From Sedimentisphaerales bacterium (GTDB lineage Bacteria > Planctomycetota > Phycisphaerae > Sedimentisphaerales > Anaerobacaceae), in contig JAFGEF010000026.1 of NCBI GenBank assembly GCA_016931715.1, positions 1-36,952 on the forward strand: 36,952 nucleotides of DNA. The letters run 5' to 3'. A program made the position numbers and the translations under genes. A model generated the notes under the pieces. The model was not told the DNA's origin, did not search any database, and worked only from the letters and a program-made list of their open reading frames with translations. Positions 17,220 through 26,284 of this stretch are shown here, in pieces (the first letter of the stretch is position 1; every line of letters starts with the position of its first letter).

Positions 17220-19130
17220 ATGAAGATTCTTATAAAATTAGCAGATGAGATAGTTAAGAATAATGAACATATCGAGCTTAACAAAATCAGAAATGAACAA
17301 AAAGAGGAAATAAAGAAACAAGTTGAACAAGCACAAGATAATGATATTGATGAGATTATAACTCATTTATTTCCATTAGGTATTTCTATCAGTACAGATT
17401 TTTATAATAAACTACATCGATTCCAAGGTATTATAGGTTTTGCATCTGATTATTACAATTTATGTGGTTATATTTGGGCAAGAGCATATAGTAAAATTCC
17501 TAAAGAGCAAAAAATTGTTTTTCTCAATTCTTTATTTGATGAAAAAAGTAGAGGTGTATGGAGGGCTATATTTTATCTTCCTGAATTTTGTTCCCGAACA
17601 GAAATAGAATCACAATTTGCTTCAGAATGGTTTTATCGATTCGGGAATAAAGTAAAAGATGATATGGCAAATTATGGTTTCTTCAATGGAGTAAAGAATT
17701 ACGCATTACATTTTCCAATATCAGGATTAAAAATATATGAAAAATATTTAGATGAGGATCTTGATAATATGAAAATTAATCTGGCGGCACTTTTACTCGG
17801 AACAATTAGATCACAAGCAATACAAGGACATATAGATAAAACTGTTGTAGATCGTTGGGATAAAATACTTCTAAAAAGCTCGCAAACTGAGAAACGTTTG
17901 ATTTATTACAGGTCACTTCATACTTCATTTGACATGGGTATCTTGTCCATAAATAATCTTGATATTGAACTATCGAAAATGATAAAAGGTGAACCGGAAG
18001 AAATAAGCGAGGCATTTTCAATAATCTGGCGATGTTTAAGAAGTGAAAGAGTCGATGATAATTTTGTAAGGTATTCAATGAATTGGCTCTCAAAAAATGC
18101 TTCAAGTAAATTACCTGATGAGGCAAAGTATCACATAGTAGATGCAATGTGGTTTTTTACTATGCCGGGGAAGCAAAAAATAAACATTAATGCCTTGGAG
18201 GCAGACGATCTACTTGTTGCAATTCAACCTATTCCGGAAAACAATCATGGAACATGGAATTATTTTGAAATGTATCTTGAGGAAAGGTTAAAGCAGGATT
18301 TTATAGCCTTTGAAAATATTCTTGAAAAACTCGTTGTTACTAATCCCTCTGGTATAGTATCTAAATTTCAAAGCGGTATATTTGACAATTTAAAAACTCA
18401 AATATATCAGTTAAAAAAACATGATTTTGTAACAAACTGGTTACTCTCAATAGATATGAATAAACGAGAAATAGCCAGAACCATTTTGTTAAAATCTGAA
18501 TCAGTTGTCTTGCCTCAGAATGTTGTTTCAAAAGCGAATGAGAAACAATTGGAATTGGCTCTTCTAGAGCTTATTCGAAAGCCAATGATTGATGCAAAAA
18601 AGATATCAGAATACTTGTTGGCCCTTGAACCTTCTTTTCGCAACATCAAACCAGAATTAAAACAGAAGTTCAAAAACGAAATGATACTTCAAGCTATTAA
18701 TTATCCAGGTATGTGTTTAGAAAAATGGGAAGAAGTAGAAAATCCGTCAGATTTATTGAAAGAAGTTATTATTAGTGCAAAGAAATATTTCGAAAGGTTA
18801 AACGCAATAAAAGACTCTCCTGCTGTATCTTTCACTTTTCCTGGGTGCAAAGAAGCTGCTGAAAGAGAAGCAAATGAGTTTTCAAACAAGGTTTCAAAAG
18901 AAGCCCATGAACAATCAATTTTCGCAAAATTAGCAAAGAACATTCAGATTATTTATGGTTCAAAGTGGGCAGTTACTACAATTGATGGAAAATTGGGGCA
19001 AGCAACAGAATTTAACCAATTTGGGCATTCAATGGAATTTCCAAGAGTTGAAATTATTGATCCCGAAGGTATGGCTTTAAGAAGACTTCAAATTACAAGA
19101 GGTATCGAGGGGACTATGAATGGGAAATAG
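17220..19130 (+). CDS. 636-aa protein of unknown function, first gene of a coupled pair
   Basis: I do not recognise this protein. It is soluble in appearance, with no signal peptide or membrane segment. It opens with a charged coiled-coil-like stretch (residues about 10-45, KIRNEQKEEIKKQVEQAQ) and continues as alternating hydrophobic helices that suggest an alpha-helical repeat scaffold. The C-terminal ~70 residues look like a separate small beta-rich unit (SKWAVTTIDGKLGQATEFNQFG, MEFPRVEIIDPEGMALRRLQ). The DNA is clearly more AT-rich than dnaG, rpoD, uxaC or the enzyme genes, suggesting transfer. AGAGAG lies just before the ATG. Its stop overlaps the next start by 11 bases, so both proteins are made together and probably act together. 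Defence or another accessory role is possible but unproven. Confidence 0.85.
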   Translation: MKILIKLADEIVKNNEHIELNKIRNEQKEEIKKQVEQAQDNDIDEIITHLFPLGISISTDFYNKLHRFQGIIGFASDYYNLCGYIWARAYSKIPKEQKIVFLNSLFDEKSRGVWRAIFYLPEFCSRTEIESQFASEWFYRFGNKVKDDMANYGFFNGVKNYALHFPISGLKIYEKYLDEDLDNMKINLAALLLGTIRSQAIQGHIDKTVVDRWDKILLKSSQTEKRLIYYRSLHTSFDMGILSINNLDIELSKMIKGEPEEISEAFSIIWRCLRSERVDDNFVRYSMNWLSKNASSKLPDEAKYHIVDAMWFFTMPGKQKININALEADDLLVAIQPIPENNHGTWNYFEMYLEERLKQDFIAFENILEKLVVTNPSGIVSKFQSGIFDNLKTQIYQLKKHDFVTNWLLSIDMNKREIARTILLKSESVVLPQNVVSKANEKQLELALLELIRKPMIDAKKISEYLLALEPSFRNIKPELKQKFKNEMILQAINYPGMCLEKWEEVENPSDLLKEVIISAKKYFERLNAIKDSPAVSFTFPGCKEAAEREANEFSNKVSKEAHEQSIFAKLAKNIQIIYGSKWAVTTIDGKLGQATEFNQFGHSMEFPRVEIIDPEGMALRRLQITRGIEGTMNGK

Positions 19131-20988
19131 CGATATTAAAGTATTTATGACAGATTATTTATGCAGCCTGTTAGAAAGAACGAGAGTAGAAAAAGGTACT
19201 CTAAAAATTGGATTTGACTGGTTGATTTATCAGCTAGCATTTATAAAAGGTTGGATGCCCATAAAGCTTCCTTTCTTTAGAAAACCAGACAAGAAAGTTG
19301 CTAAGGCAAAATCGGAAGCAGAGTTTGGTATTGATGCCAGTTTTTTACTGCCATCAAAAACAGATTTGTATATATTCGTATTGAAGGATGAAATACTTAA
19401 CAATAGAAACTGGACCAAAAATAATTTTGATAGTGATTTGCGTATGGCGGCAACAACTGATGTTACACAACGAGGGCTAGACTTTGTTAAGTCTGTCAAA
19501 ATAATATTAGCATACAATAAAGATGATGATGAAAATGGAATAAGATTATATAATCAGTGCATCAAATCTTTAGGAACGAAAATTGGTGATAATATTTCGT
19601 TATCTTTTGATCGATGGAATTTAGATAGAATCACGGAAGAAGTTCTATCTAACTTAACTCCAGATTTATTACCTCAGCATGTATCTGGTATTTTTCGATA
19701 TGTTAATTCTCTAGTTAGTGATTTTGAATATGGTGTCGTAGAGTGGGATAGATTAGTTATCCCAAAATGGCGTAAGTTCTTAAAGTTGGCATTGGATTCT
19801 CCTATTGATGAAAGAAAATTAAGATTAATTCCAGTAGCTTTATTTATTATTCGTCATTATCAAAAAGATATACCAAATTCTTATCCAGCTTGGATAGATT
19901 TAATTGAATGGGCAATGCTCGCTCTTTGGTCACGTTATAATGAATTACCAAAACGTGGAGCAAAGAAATTGAAAAAAACGATAGTTGATATATGGCTTAA
20001 TCTTTATGTTACTGAGTTGGGAAAATATTTTTCAATTGTCGAATCTGTATTAACAACACAACATGGTTTTTCAATCAATAAGATAGGTCCAGATTTTGGA
20101 ATTTCTCCGATTAATGATGCTTATCTTGCATATTGGCATCTTGGGAGATTAGGAATTTTGACTCTTGCACCTCAAGATTTTCAAATTTCAGGAAAATCAA
20201 AAAAAGAAACAAATGAACATAATATCTTCATACAGGAATTAGTGAAACGTTCATCAGATTGGTTGGTAAAATGTCTTCATTTAAATCCTTGTGCCTTAAG
20301 ACCACTCCTTGATTTGAATCATATTGAACTATTTCTTATCTGGGTAATTCTTTTTCAAGCAGGACGAATAAAAGATATTTATGTGTGGCTTTCTGAACTT
20401 GAAGCCAGACTTCTTATGAGGAGAGCTAAGATGAATATAAAGATACCTTTTATAGAATCTAGTAGCCGAATGGACTTAGTTGCCGAATATGCTGCTACTG
20501 GTCAACGCCCATATAATTATTCAGATAGCAGTTCCTATTTACTACTAATGATTTTAGAGCTTTGTTTTTCTTTACCAGACAAACAACGAGATGAGCTTCT
20601 TGACAGATATATGAATAGGCTTATTAAAGGAATAGATGAATCAGGTGAACCTATTGAATCAGTTAAAGAGGAGGGGGAAATTGACCTACAAAGTTGGGTA
20701 CCGCCGGAAGACTGGGCCAAACGCGTTTTGGAAGGTCCTGTTTTGGATGGAATTGCAATTACTACAGGTAATTTTGAAAGATTTTGTGAAAATACAGTAT
20801 CATTATCTGAGAAAATTATGCAATTTGTCAGTGAAGTTAGACAACAATCTCCATGGAAAATACCTCAATATGCGCCTATTGCGTTATATATTCTTGCATG
20901 TATAAAAAATAAATCTCCTTTACCACCAGAATTTTGGCGTGGAACAATATTTCCTATTATGAATAATAAAATGAATAAAAATGAATGA
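19120..20988 (+). CDS. 622-aa protein of unknown function, second gene of a coupled pair; weak nuclease-like N-terminus
   Basis: I do not recognise the whole protein. The N-terminal ~185 residues look like an alpha/beta domain: an aromatic-rich helix (FDWLIYQLAFIKGW), then EFGIDASFLL, a strand YIFVLKDE, NFDSDLRMAATTDV, and another strand VKSVKIILAYNKDDDENG. The order helix, E, GID, strand ending in V-x-K recalls PD-(D/E)xK nucleases, but the acidic residue expected two before the Lys is a Val, so this is only a hint. Residues ~190-600 are helical with several conserved-looking Trp and Pro (EWDRLVIPKWRKFL, WIDLIEWAMLALW, WVPPEDWAKRVL). The gene overlaps its partner by 11 bases and shares its AT-rich codon use. 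The 3' end, including the stop, lies in a 44-bp direct repeat. Confidence 0.85.
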   Translation: MGNSDIKVFMTDYLCSLLERTRVEKGTLKIGFDWLIYQLAFIKGWMPIKLPFFRKPDKKVAKAKSEAEFGIDASFLLPSKTDLYIFVLKDEILNNRNWTKNNFDSDLRMAATTDVTQRGLDFVKSVKIILAYNKDDDENGIRLYNQCIKSLGTKIGDNISLSFDRWNLDRITEEVLSNLTPDLLPQHVSGIFRYVNSLVSDFEYGVVEWDRLVIPKWRKFLKLALDSPIDERKLRLIPVALFIIRHYQKDIPNSYPAWIDLIEWAMLALWSRYNELPKRGAKKLKKTIVDIWLNLYVTELGKYFSIVESVLTTQHGFSINKIGPDFGISPINDAYLAYWHLGRLGILTLAPQDFQISGKSKKETNEHNIFIQELVKRSSDWLVKCLHLNPCALRPLLDLNHIELFLIWVILFQAGRIKDIYVWLSELEARLLMRRAKMNIKIPFIESSSRMDLVAEYAATGQRPYNYSDSSSYLLLMILELCFSLPDKQRDELLDRYMNRLIKGIDESGEPIESVKEEGEIDLQSWVPPEDWAKRVLEGPVLDGIAITTGNFERFCENTVSLSEKIMQFVSEVRQQSPWKIPQYAPIALYILACIKNKSPLPPEFWRGTIFPIMNNKMNKNE

Positions 20989-21022
20989 ATCGGAAAGAAT
21001 AATACCGCCGCATGGCGGGTAT
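20979..21022. repeat. 44-bp direct repeat, copy 1
   Basis: Identical to 21208-21251 except for one base (GGCGGG here, GGGGGG there). It spans the last codons of the upstream gene and the first fourteen codons of a decayed four-helix-bundle gene (MNESERIIPPHGGY). The start-to-start distance of the copies is 229 bases. Confidence 0.9.
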
Positions 21023-21537
21023 AGGAAGTTGCGGTTCCTTCGACTATACTCAGGACAGGCTATTTCAGACGGCGCAGAATGTTTATGATGCGACTGTAAT
21101 TTTTTGCGAGAGGTTTATCGAGAAAAGCTCTCGGACGCGGAGGATAAATAAAGGGGTACGGTACAATTTTAATAGGGACATTTTTCAATAAATAGAAGCG
21201 AGAATATAAATGAATGAATCGGAAAGAATAATACCGCCGCATGGGGGGTATTATTAGTCGTTAGTGATTAGTGATTGGTGAATAGTTTATGGGTTGCCGC
21301 GCTACGTTCGCAATGACATTTTTGATTTCACGGACGCGTGACCAGATGGTACAGGCCACACGGAGCGGCGAGCAGAATATCGCGGAAGGCAGCGTTGCTT
21401 CGGCAACCTCTAAAAAGACGGAATTGAAACTTACTAATGTTGCTAAGGCAAGTCTTGAAGAATCATTCCTGAACGAGGGCGGTTTTACCGAACGCTTATA
21501 CAAAGCAAGAATGAACAATAGGAATAAATCATAGTGT
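20981..21537 (+). pseudogene. decayed four-helix-bundle (suffix-type) protein gene
   Basis: Pieces of one small protein family are scattered here. MNESERIIPPHGGYRKLR is at 20981-21034. After a 25-28 base insertion, in another frame, comes FQTAQNVYDATVIFCERF (21063 on) ending SSRTR. After a second copy of the gene start and more inserted DNA, RTRDQMVQATRSGEQNIAEG onward to ASLEE and GGFTERLYKAR runs to the stop before 21537. Together they match the four-helix-bundle suffix-containing proteins, relatives of 23S rRNA intervening-sequence proteins. The central part between ASLEE and the tail is deleted. The inserted segments carry sequence types seen elsewhere in the intergenic mosaics, so the repeats appear to have broken the gene. 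Confidence 0.75.
21208..21251. repeat. 44-bp direct repeat, copy 2
   Basis: Second copy of 20979-21022 with one mismatch. Its reading frame closes within two codons after the repeat (TAT TAG), where a TTAGTCGTTAGTGATTAG-type phrase begins. Confidence 0.9.
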
Positions 21538-22038
21538 GCGGCGTATAGAGGGTAGGGGATAAAAAAGAAAAATTCCAAGCACGAAAACCGAAATCCTAAA
21601 CAATATCAATAGATTAATCTGGTGACAACTTACTAATATTTGTATTGTAATAAAAAACAGTGTGAATCCTGTTAATCTGTGTCGATGAAAAAGAATACAG
21701 AACACAGAATACAGGAGACAGAATAATAAAGATTGCGGCGTAAGCCATCCTGTGGACCGCGCTTCCCCATTCGGCTCCGCTCAGGACAGGTCCTGCGCGG
21801 GAATGACAAACGGAGTAAATAATCTGCGTCAATCAGCGATTATCTGCGGATAGTAAATAATGATTAGTCTTTAGTCGTTGGTATTTAGTCATTAGTGAAT
21901 AGATTATGGATTCCCGCCTTGCCTATGGCATGACCAAGCCATCGCCGGGAATGACAAACGGAGTAAATAAATCTGCGTCTTTCTGCGATATTCTGCGGAT
22001 AATAAACAATAAACAGCATGGGCTAAAGCCCATCCTAT
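21538..22038. repeat. mosaic of intergenic repeats
   Basis: No gene is visible. A module of 33-34 bases beginning CGGGAATGACAAACGGAG occurs at 21798-21830 and 21946-21979 with one indel. TTCGGCTCCGCTCAGGACAG at 21768-21787 resembles the insertion inside the decayed gene at 21040-21059. ATCTGCG-type phrases of about 10-base period are at 21822-21850 and 21971-22000. ATGGGCTAAAGCCCAT (22018-22033) is a palindrome next to the prepilin gene end and matches an opposite-strand copy at 16457-16472. Confidence 0.7.
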
Positions 22039-22854
22039 TCAGAACGCTCTGGGCGTATAGCCTATCCTGCCGTAGCAGCCCTTTTGTATAAACTGCAAAT
22101 CCTTCTGATCTTCCGGACTCTTTGGTGTAGATTCTACGCCTAATTCCCATGTGCCGCCGTGCGAGAGACCAAGGTCGCGGATTTTGCCGAGATTAATTGT
22201 ACTCTGTCCATCCCATTTATAATATTCGACGTGAGTATCCACGAATGAAACGGTATCGCCATTGCCGTGCCGAATCGCCGGTACATCCCACCAATATTCA
22301 CGAGAGTACCTTGTCGCAAAACTTGACGGCGTAATAAAACCTTCGTCAAGGAAAACAAGTCTGTCTGAAGGGCGTTTAATCTCGTTCCTGTTTTTACAAA
22401 TAAGTCCCCTGATACCTTTTTCCGCCGCAGACAGGTCAGCTCCCTCACCATTCATACCATCCACTACGGTGAAGGATTCATACTCGCCGCGTACGGCGGT
22501 AGTACATCTGTAAGCAGAAATGTCTTTAACGTACTGGAATATAGCTCCGCTTCTTATCGCGGCTTCCTGCTGTTCCTGTGTAAGAGACTTTGTAGCTGAC
22601 TGCCATGCATCGCCGCACCATGCAGGAGCGCCGTTGTTGGGAGACGCCATTCGTCCCGAGCAAATATTATCGTCACTATCATCGGCGTACATGCTCCAGC
22701 CGTAGGTAAGATTCTTCAAATTGGACAAACACGCAATGCGCTTACCGGATTCTCTGACTTTGTTTAACGCGGGCATGAGCACCGCAAACAGAACCGATAT
22801 TATAGCAATCACAACAAGAAGTTCAATTAATGTAAATCCTCTTTTATTGTCCAT
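22039..22854 (-). CDS. prepilin-like protein with type II secretion/type IV pilin N-terminal methylation motif
   Basis: The N-terminus MDNKRGFTLIELLVVIAIIS is a textbook type III signal: cleavage after G7, N-methylation of F8, and E12 at position +5 of the mature protein, followed by the hydrophobic helix to about residue 28. The globular part has many Gly, Asp and Trp and ends with a segment FVDTHVEYYKWDG typical of the H-X9-DG family of pseudopilin-like proteins expanded in planctomycetes and Verrucomicrobia. The protein is likely membrane-tethered with the globular domain outside. AAGGAG lies 7 bases before the ATG. It is monocistronic. Which machine or substrate it serves is not visible; in this neighbourhood a link to surface polysaccharide use is plausible. 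Confidence 0.88.
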   Translation of the reverse strand: MDNKRGFTLIELLVVIAIISVLFAVLMPALNKVRESGKRIACLSNLKNLTYGWSMYADDSDDNICSGRMASPNNGAPAWCGDAWQSATKSLTQEQQEAAIRSGAIFQYVKDISAYRCTTAVRGEYESFTVVDGMNGEGADLSAAEKGIRGLICKNRNEIKRPSDRLVFLDEGFITPSSFATRYSREYWWDVPAIRHGNGDTVSFVDTHVEYYKWDGQSTINLGKIRDLGLSHGGTWELGVESTPKSPEDQKDLQFIQKGCYGRIGYTPRAF

Positions 22855-23215
22855 AATTATCTCCTTTTCTATCGCAGCTATTTACTTTTAAGAAATTCCC
22901 GTTTGTTTTTATATTCTACCACTAATTTTTTAATATTAACAGAAATTTTTTATATTACAGCGCCTGAAAATACAATATCTTGTTATTCAATCTCTTATTA
23001 TGTTCTTTATGAGTATATAGACGTAAAAGATATGATTTCGTTACATAAATTCTTTAAAAAAAGCCGAAAAACCTTCTTTTTTTGTAAAAAAATTGCATTT
23101 TATTGCTTTCGCAGTCTTTGAACCTCTGATTTTGTACGGACTTAGACCATGCAATTTACCTGTCTGCGTCAGGAATAAGAATGCTTGTCTGTTTTCGGCT
23201 ATGTAAAAGATGAAT
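22855..23215. other. AT-rich gap without gene
   Basis: This gap is AT-rich with long T and A runs. A plus-strand frame of 72 codons at 22903 is composed of Phe, Ile, Tyr and Lys as expected from random AT-rich DNA and has no ribosome site. The promoter of the prepilin gene should lie in its left part, but I cannot point to convincing boxes. Confidence 0.5.
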
Positions 23216-25246
23216 TTAGTTTTTTGCCGCAGTTATAGTACGCGGGTCAACTAATCTTTTCGTGCTTGCGGCGGGATCAGCGAATGGTCCGGGGGCGCGT
23301 TTGTCGCCGGTTTCTTTTCCGTACATGTCGGTGTTAATTTTGCCGAGTATTGCAACATTCGGAAGGTCCTTGCCGTCCATAGTCAATTCCAATGTGTCGG
23401 GGTCGAAGTCTATATTCATTGGTAAAGTGACACTATTTGCGTCCCAGCCGTATGTGTCACGCCACTGAGGCAAATCGAGCCAGGCGGTAGTTTCGCCCTC
23501 GCTGAATCCGAGAAATTTGTCCTTCAATGAAACATAAACATTTCCGTCTGAACGGTTGTTTTTATCGAGGAACTGTATAGCTCCATTGCCGCAGTTAGTG
23601 AAGATATTGTTATAGATATGGTTGTCAATACCTGTGCCTGAGCCGCCGCGGTCGGGACGCAGGACAGGATAAACTCCAAGGTTATCGCAATAGCCGATTA
23701 TATTTTGTGCGATAACGACTCGGTCGGTTGCATGAATAAAGAATCCGGAGCCCGCGGAGCCTCTCTGTCCGGGTGTACCCGGCTCGGCATTGCGAACGTT
23801 CCAGATTATATTGTTGTCGATAAGGTTATAGTTGCGGGTCATCTCCATGTGCACAGCGGCGCTGACTGAAAGGACATCAGCCATCACGTTGGCTGTTACG
23901 CGGCAGTTGGTGTTGCCGACGTCGTACCAGACGGCGTTTGCATGGCGGATATGGCGTATGACGTTGCGGCGCAAGAGCATATTTGTGGCGTTGTGGAATT
24001 TGATCGCTCCCGATTCCCATTCTCTTTCAGCATCCGCCCATCCTATCCACTCGAAAGTATTATTTTCGACGAGCACATTTTGTGTTCCCTGCCCGCAGAT
24101 ACCGCAGACGCCGCAATAGCGAATCGTATTGCCGCGTATGACATGAGAAGAGCCGGCACCCGAACCGGACCCGGAACGGCCGCCGCCACCGCCACCGCTG
24201 CCTATGTCGAGTCCGACTCCATTTGCCCATTCGATAGTATTATCTTCGATAATCCAGTGGTGGCCGCCGTTTGTGGAAACTAAGCCGTGCTGCGGCGGGG
24301 GGTAACCATTGCCTGCATGCTGGAATGTGAGACCCTTAATGCGGATATAACCCATGCCACTCTCTGTCGGAACGAAAACCTGCTCGCGGATGGTGATTTC
24401 GATAAGCGGATTGGCGGGAGTATTATCAGGCACTCGTATGTAAATGATATTTCCTGAGCTTTCCACCGCGAACCTCGCGTCAGGTGAGCCGCCGATTTCC
24501 TGCATAATTGCTCCGCCTGGTGTGCGTGGAGGCATCCCGCCGCGGCCAGTGGGTGGTTCGGCAGGTGGTGGTGTGGGTATCCATGATCTCAGCGGTGTAT
24601 TGCCCAATTCATTTGTCTGCTCCATCGGCTCGAGAGGCTTGCCATTTACGAAGACTAATCCTCGTTTGCGTAAATAGGGACCCATATCAACTATCTTTGT
24701 GTTTAACCATCCCCAACTGGCAGCTATACTGGGTAGAGCGAATGGATTGTACATATCAGGGAACATGTCACTTTTCAACTGATATTTCCAGATAGCGGCC
24801 TGCCCGCCTGCACCGCCGCGTCCTCGCGTTGTTGAAGATGTACTGCGTTCCCAGCCTTTACTGACATCTTCCGAGCCTCTGATGAAGACTTTTGCTCCCG
24901 GAGCAGCTTCGTAGCTTATCATATGATTCGGATCGGCGCCGCCGCTGGCGGGCCGAACGCACTCGCGATATACGCCGGATGCGATGACAACACGCTCGCC
25001 CGGCTGCAAAATTTGGGCGGCTTTATTTATTGTGCGGAAGGGCTGCTCGCTTGTGCCCGGCCCATTGTCATCAGCCTTCGGCGAGTTGCAGTCCACAAAA
25101 TAAGTCCTGGAAAACTGGAGCGGCTGTTCCCAGAATGAAAATTCAGTGCCGTCAGGAAGCCGATTATCGGAGGCCGCTGCCCATTGCTGTGTCGTTAAAG
25201 AGATGAAGCAGAACGCAAAAAAGATAATTATAACTTTGTGATTCAT
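23216..25246 (-). CDS. secreted right-handed parallel beta-helix protein, probable polysaccharide lyase or glycosidase
   Basis: The chosen ATG at 25246 has AGGAGG 7 bases upstream and begins a clean signal peptide (MNHKVIIIFFAFCFISLT). A DUF1565-like start follows (YFVDCNSPKADDNGPGTSEQPFRTINKAAQ, read as two blocks around GPG), then repeated short strands rich in Asn, Ile and Gly (IIEDNTIEWANGVGLDIG, HVIRGNTIRYCGVCGICG, VLVENNTFEWIGW, MLLRRNVIRHIR) that form the coils of a parallel beta-helix. This fold is shared by pectate lyases and GH28/GH141-type enzymes; no family-specific catalytic set was identified. Three low-complexity inserts are striking: RGRGGAGG near 143, a Pro/Gly-rich stretch near 225-245 and GGGGGGRSGSGSGAG near 350. 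It is followed downstream on its strand by the prepilin gene, not closely linked. Confidence 0.85.
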   Translation of the reverse strand: MNHKVIIIFFAFCFISLTTQQWAAASDNRLPDGTEFSFWEQPLQFSRTYFVDCNSPKADDNGPGTSEQPFRTINKAAQILQPGERVVIASGVYRECVRPASGGADPNHMISYEAAPGAKVFIRGSEDVSKGWERSTSSTTRGRGGAGGQAAIWKYQLKSDMFPDMYNPFALPSIAASWGWLNTKIVDMGPYLRKRGLVFVNGKPLEPMEQTNELGNTPLRSWIPTPPPAEPPTGRGGMPPRTPGGAIMQEIGGSPDARFAVESSGNIIYIRVPDNTPANPLIEITIREQVFVPTESGMGYIRIKGLTFQHAGNGYPPPQHGLVSTNGGHHWIIEDNTIEWANGVGLDIGSGGGGGGRSGSGSGAGSSHVIRGNTIRYCGVCGICGQGTQNVLVENNTFEWIGWADAEREWESGAIKFHNATNMLLRRNVIRHIRHANAVWYDVGNTNCRVTANVMADVLSVSAAVHMEMTRNYNLIDNNIIWNVRNAEPGTPGQRGSAGSGFFIHATDRVVIAQNIIGYCDNLGVYPVLRPDRGGSGTGIDNHIYNNIFTNCGNGAIQFLDKNNRSDGNVYVSLKDKFLGFSEGETTAWLDLPQWRDTYGWDANSVTLPMNIDFDPDTLELTMDGKDLPNVAILGKINTDMYGKETGDKRAPGPFADPAASTKRLVDPRTITAAKN

Positions 25247-25405
25247 TGGGCAGCCTCCTGAATATTTGGTGTTTGTCATAGTATGTCTTCAGCAAAATAG
25301 AACAAATTAACTTCTTAATTAAGCACAGTTTCAACACCTGTTATTGAGATTGTACTATTTTACAATTTTCTTTCAATAAGAAAAGATATGTTCGCAGCCT
25401 GAAGG

Positions 25406-26212
25406 CTATTTCAAATAGGCCGCAAGGGGGCTGCGGATACGCTGCAGTTCATCTGCCACGAACTGTGCCATTTTTGTTGAGCCTGCCTTGACGAAGTGTG
25501 CCTTGTCCACCGTGCCGCGAGAGGGCATGTAAAGCGTCATGGCTGCTGTTTGCCCGATGGAGTTCAGAAATTCCACACCTCGAGCATTCAAGTCAACGAC
25601 CTGAACGTTTTTTGCGGCTCCTGCTGTCACCATAGCCGCGGCGTATGGAGACAGACGGGTATTGTCCTGTTTTCCATCTTTCCACTGGTAAAAAGCCGAT
25701 GGTGTTACAAAAACTGGTGTCGCCTGCCCGGCTTTGATTTCATCTGCCATCTGGCCGAGCGTCGATTCGAAATCGGAAGGTGTAACTGGACCGTGTGCTG
25801 TTCCGCTGTCATTGGCGCCGAATTGAATCATTACGTAATCTCCCGGCTTCAGTACCGAGAGGATATTACTCCAGCGGCTGTTCCTGAACGAGCGTACATT
25901 GGCTCCGCCGACAGCCTGGTTGTTGATGGTGACCTTGTCAATAAAGAACTGTCCCAGTTGCTGGCCCCAGCCTTCCTGTGTCGTTGTTGCGGCGTAGTTC
26001 ATTACAGTCGAATCGCCGGCAAGGTGAAGGGTAATGGCGGGCAGATTGTCTTTATTGATAGTTCCGCTGGAAGACACGCTGCTGCAGCCTGCGCAGCTCA
26101 GGCAGAGAAGACAGGTAAAGACCAGCATCAGCCTGTTTTGGTATCTGTTAATTCTCCTTCCGGAAAAAGGCGGCCTGAATGTATGGTCTTTAGCCTGATT
26201 TTCACTGTTCAT
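25406..26212 (-). CDS. SGNH (CE12 rhamnogalacturonan acetylesterase-like) lipoprotein
   Basis: CE12-type SGNH esterases remove acetyl groups from pectin. After an unusual ~28-residue charged N-terminal extension comes a hydrophobic segment ending in a lipobox, LSCAGC, making C43 the likely lipidated residue. The four SGNH blocks are visible: AGDSTVMNY (Ser), the glycine block GGANVRSF, FGANDSG (Asn), and DKAHF with the catalytic Asp-His pair near the C-terminus. Length 268 is normal for a single-domain enzyme. AGGAG lies 7 bases before the ATG. It follows the 1990-residue esterase gene with a 72-base gap, and the N-terminal extensions of the two proteins are related, so they probably form an operon of paralogues. 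Confidence 0.9.
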   Translation of the reverse strand: MNSENQAKDHTFRPPFSGRRINRYQNRLMLVFTCLLCLSCAGCSSVSSSGTINKDNLPAITLHLAGDSTVMNYAATTTQEGWGQQLGQFFIDKVTINNQAVGGANVRSFRNSRWSNILSVLKPGDYVMIQFGANDSGTAHGPVTPSDFESTLGQMADEIKAGQATPVFVTPSAFYQWKDGKQDNTRLSPYAAAMVTAGAAKNVQVVDLNARGVEFLNSIGQTAAMTLYMPSRGTVDKAHFVKAGSTKMAQFVADELQRIRSPLAAYLK

Positions 26213-26284
26213 TGGCTTCTCCTGTTAATATATAAATAGATATATTGTGTCGATAGTTCTTCATTGCAATCCGGTTATTGCCTG

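Noticed and set aside
22903-23121. 72-codon plus-strand frame in the gap after the prepilin gene
   Set aside because: Its composition is what random AT-rich DNA gives, there is no ribosome site, and no motif was seen.
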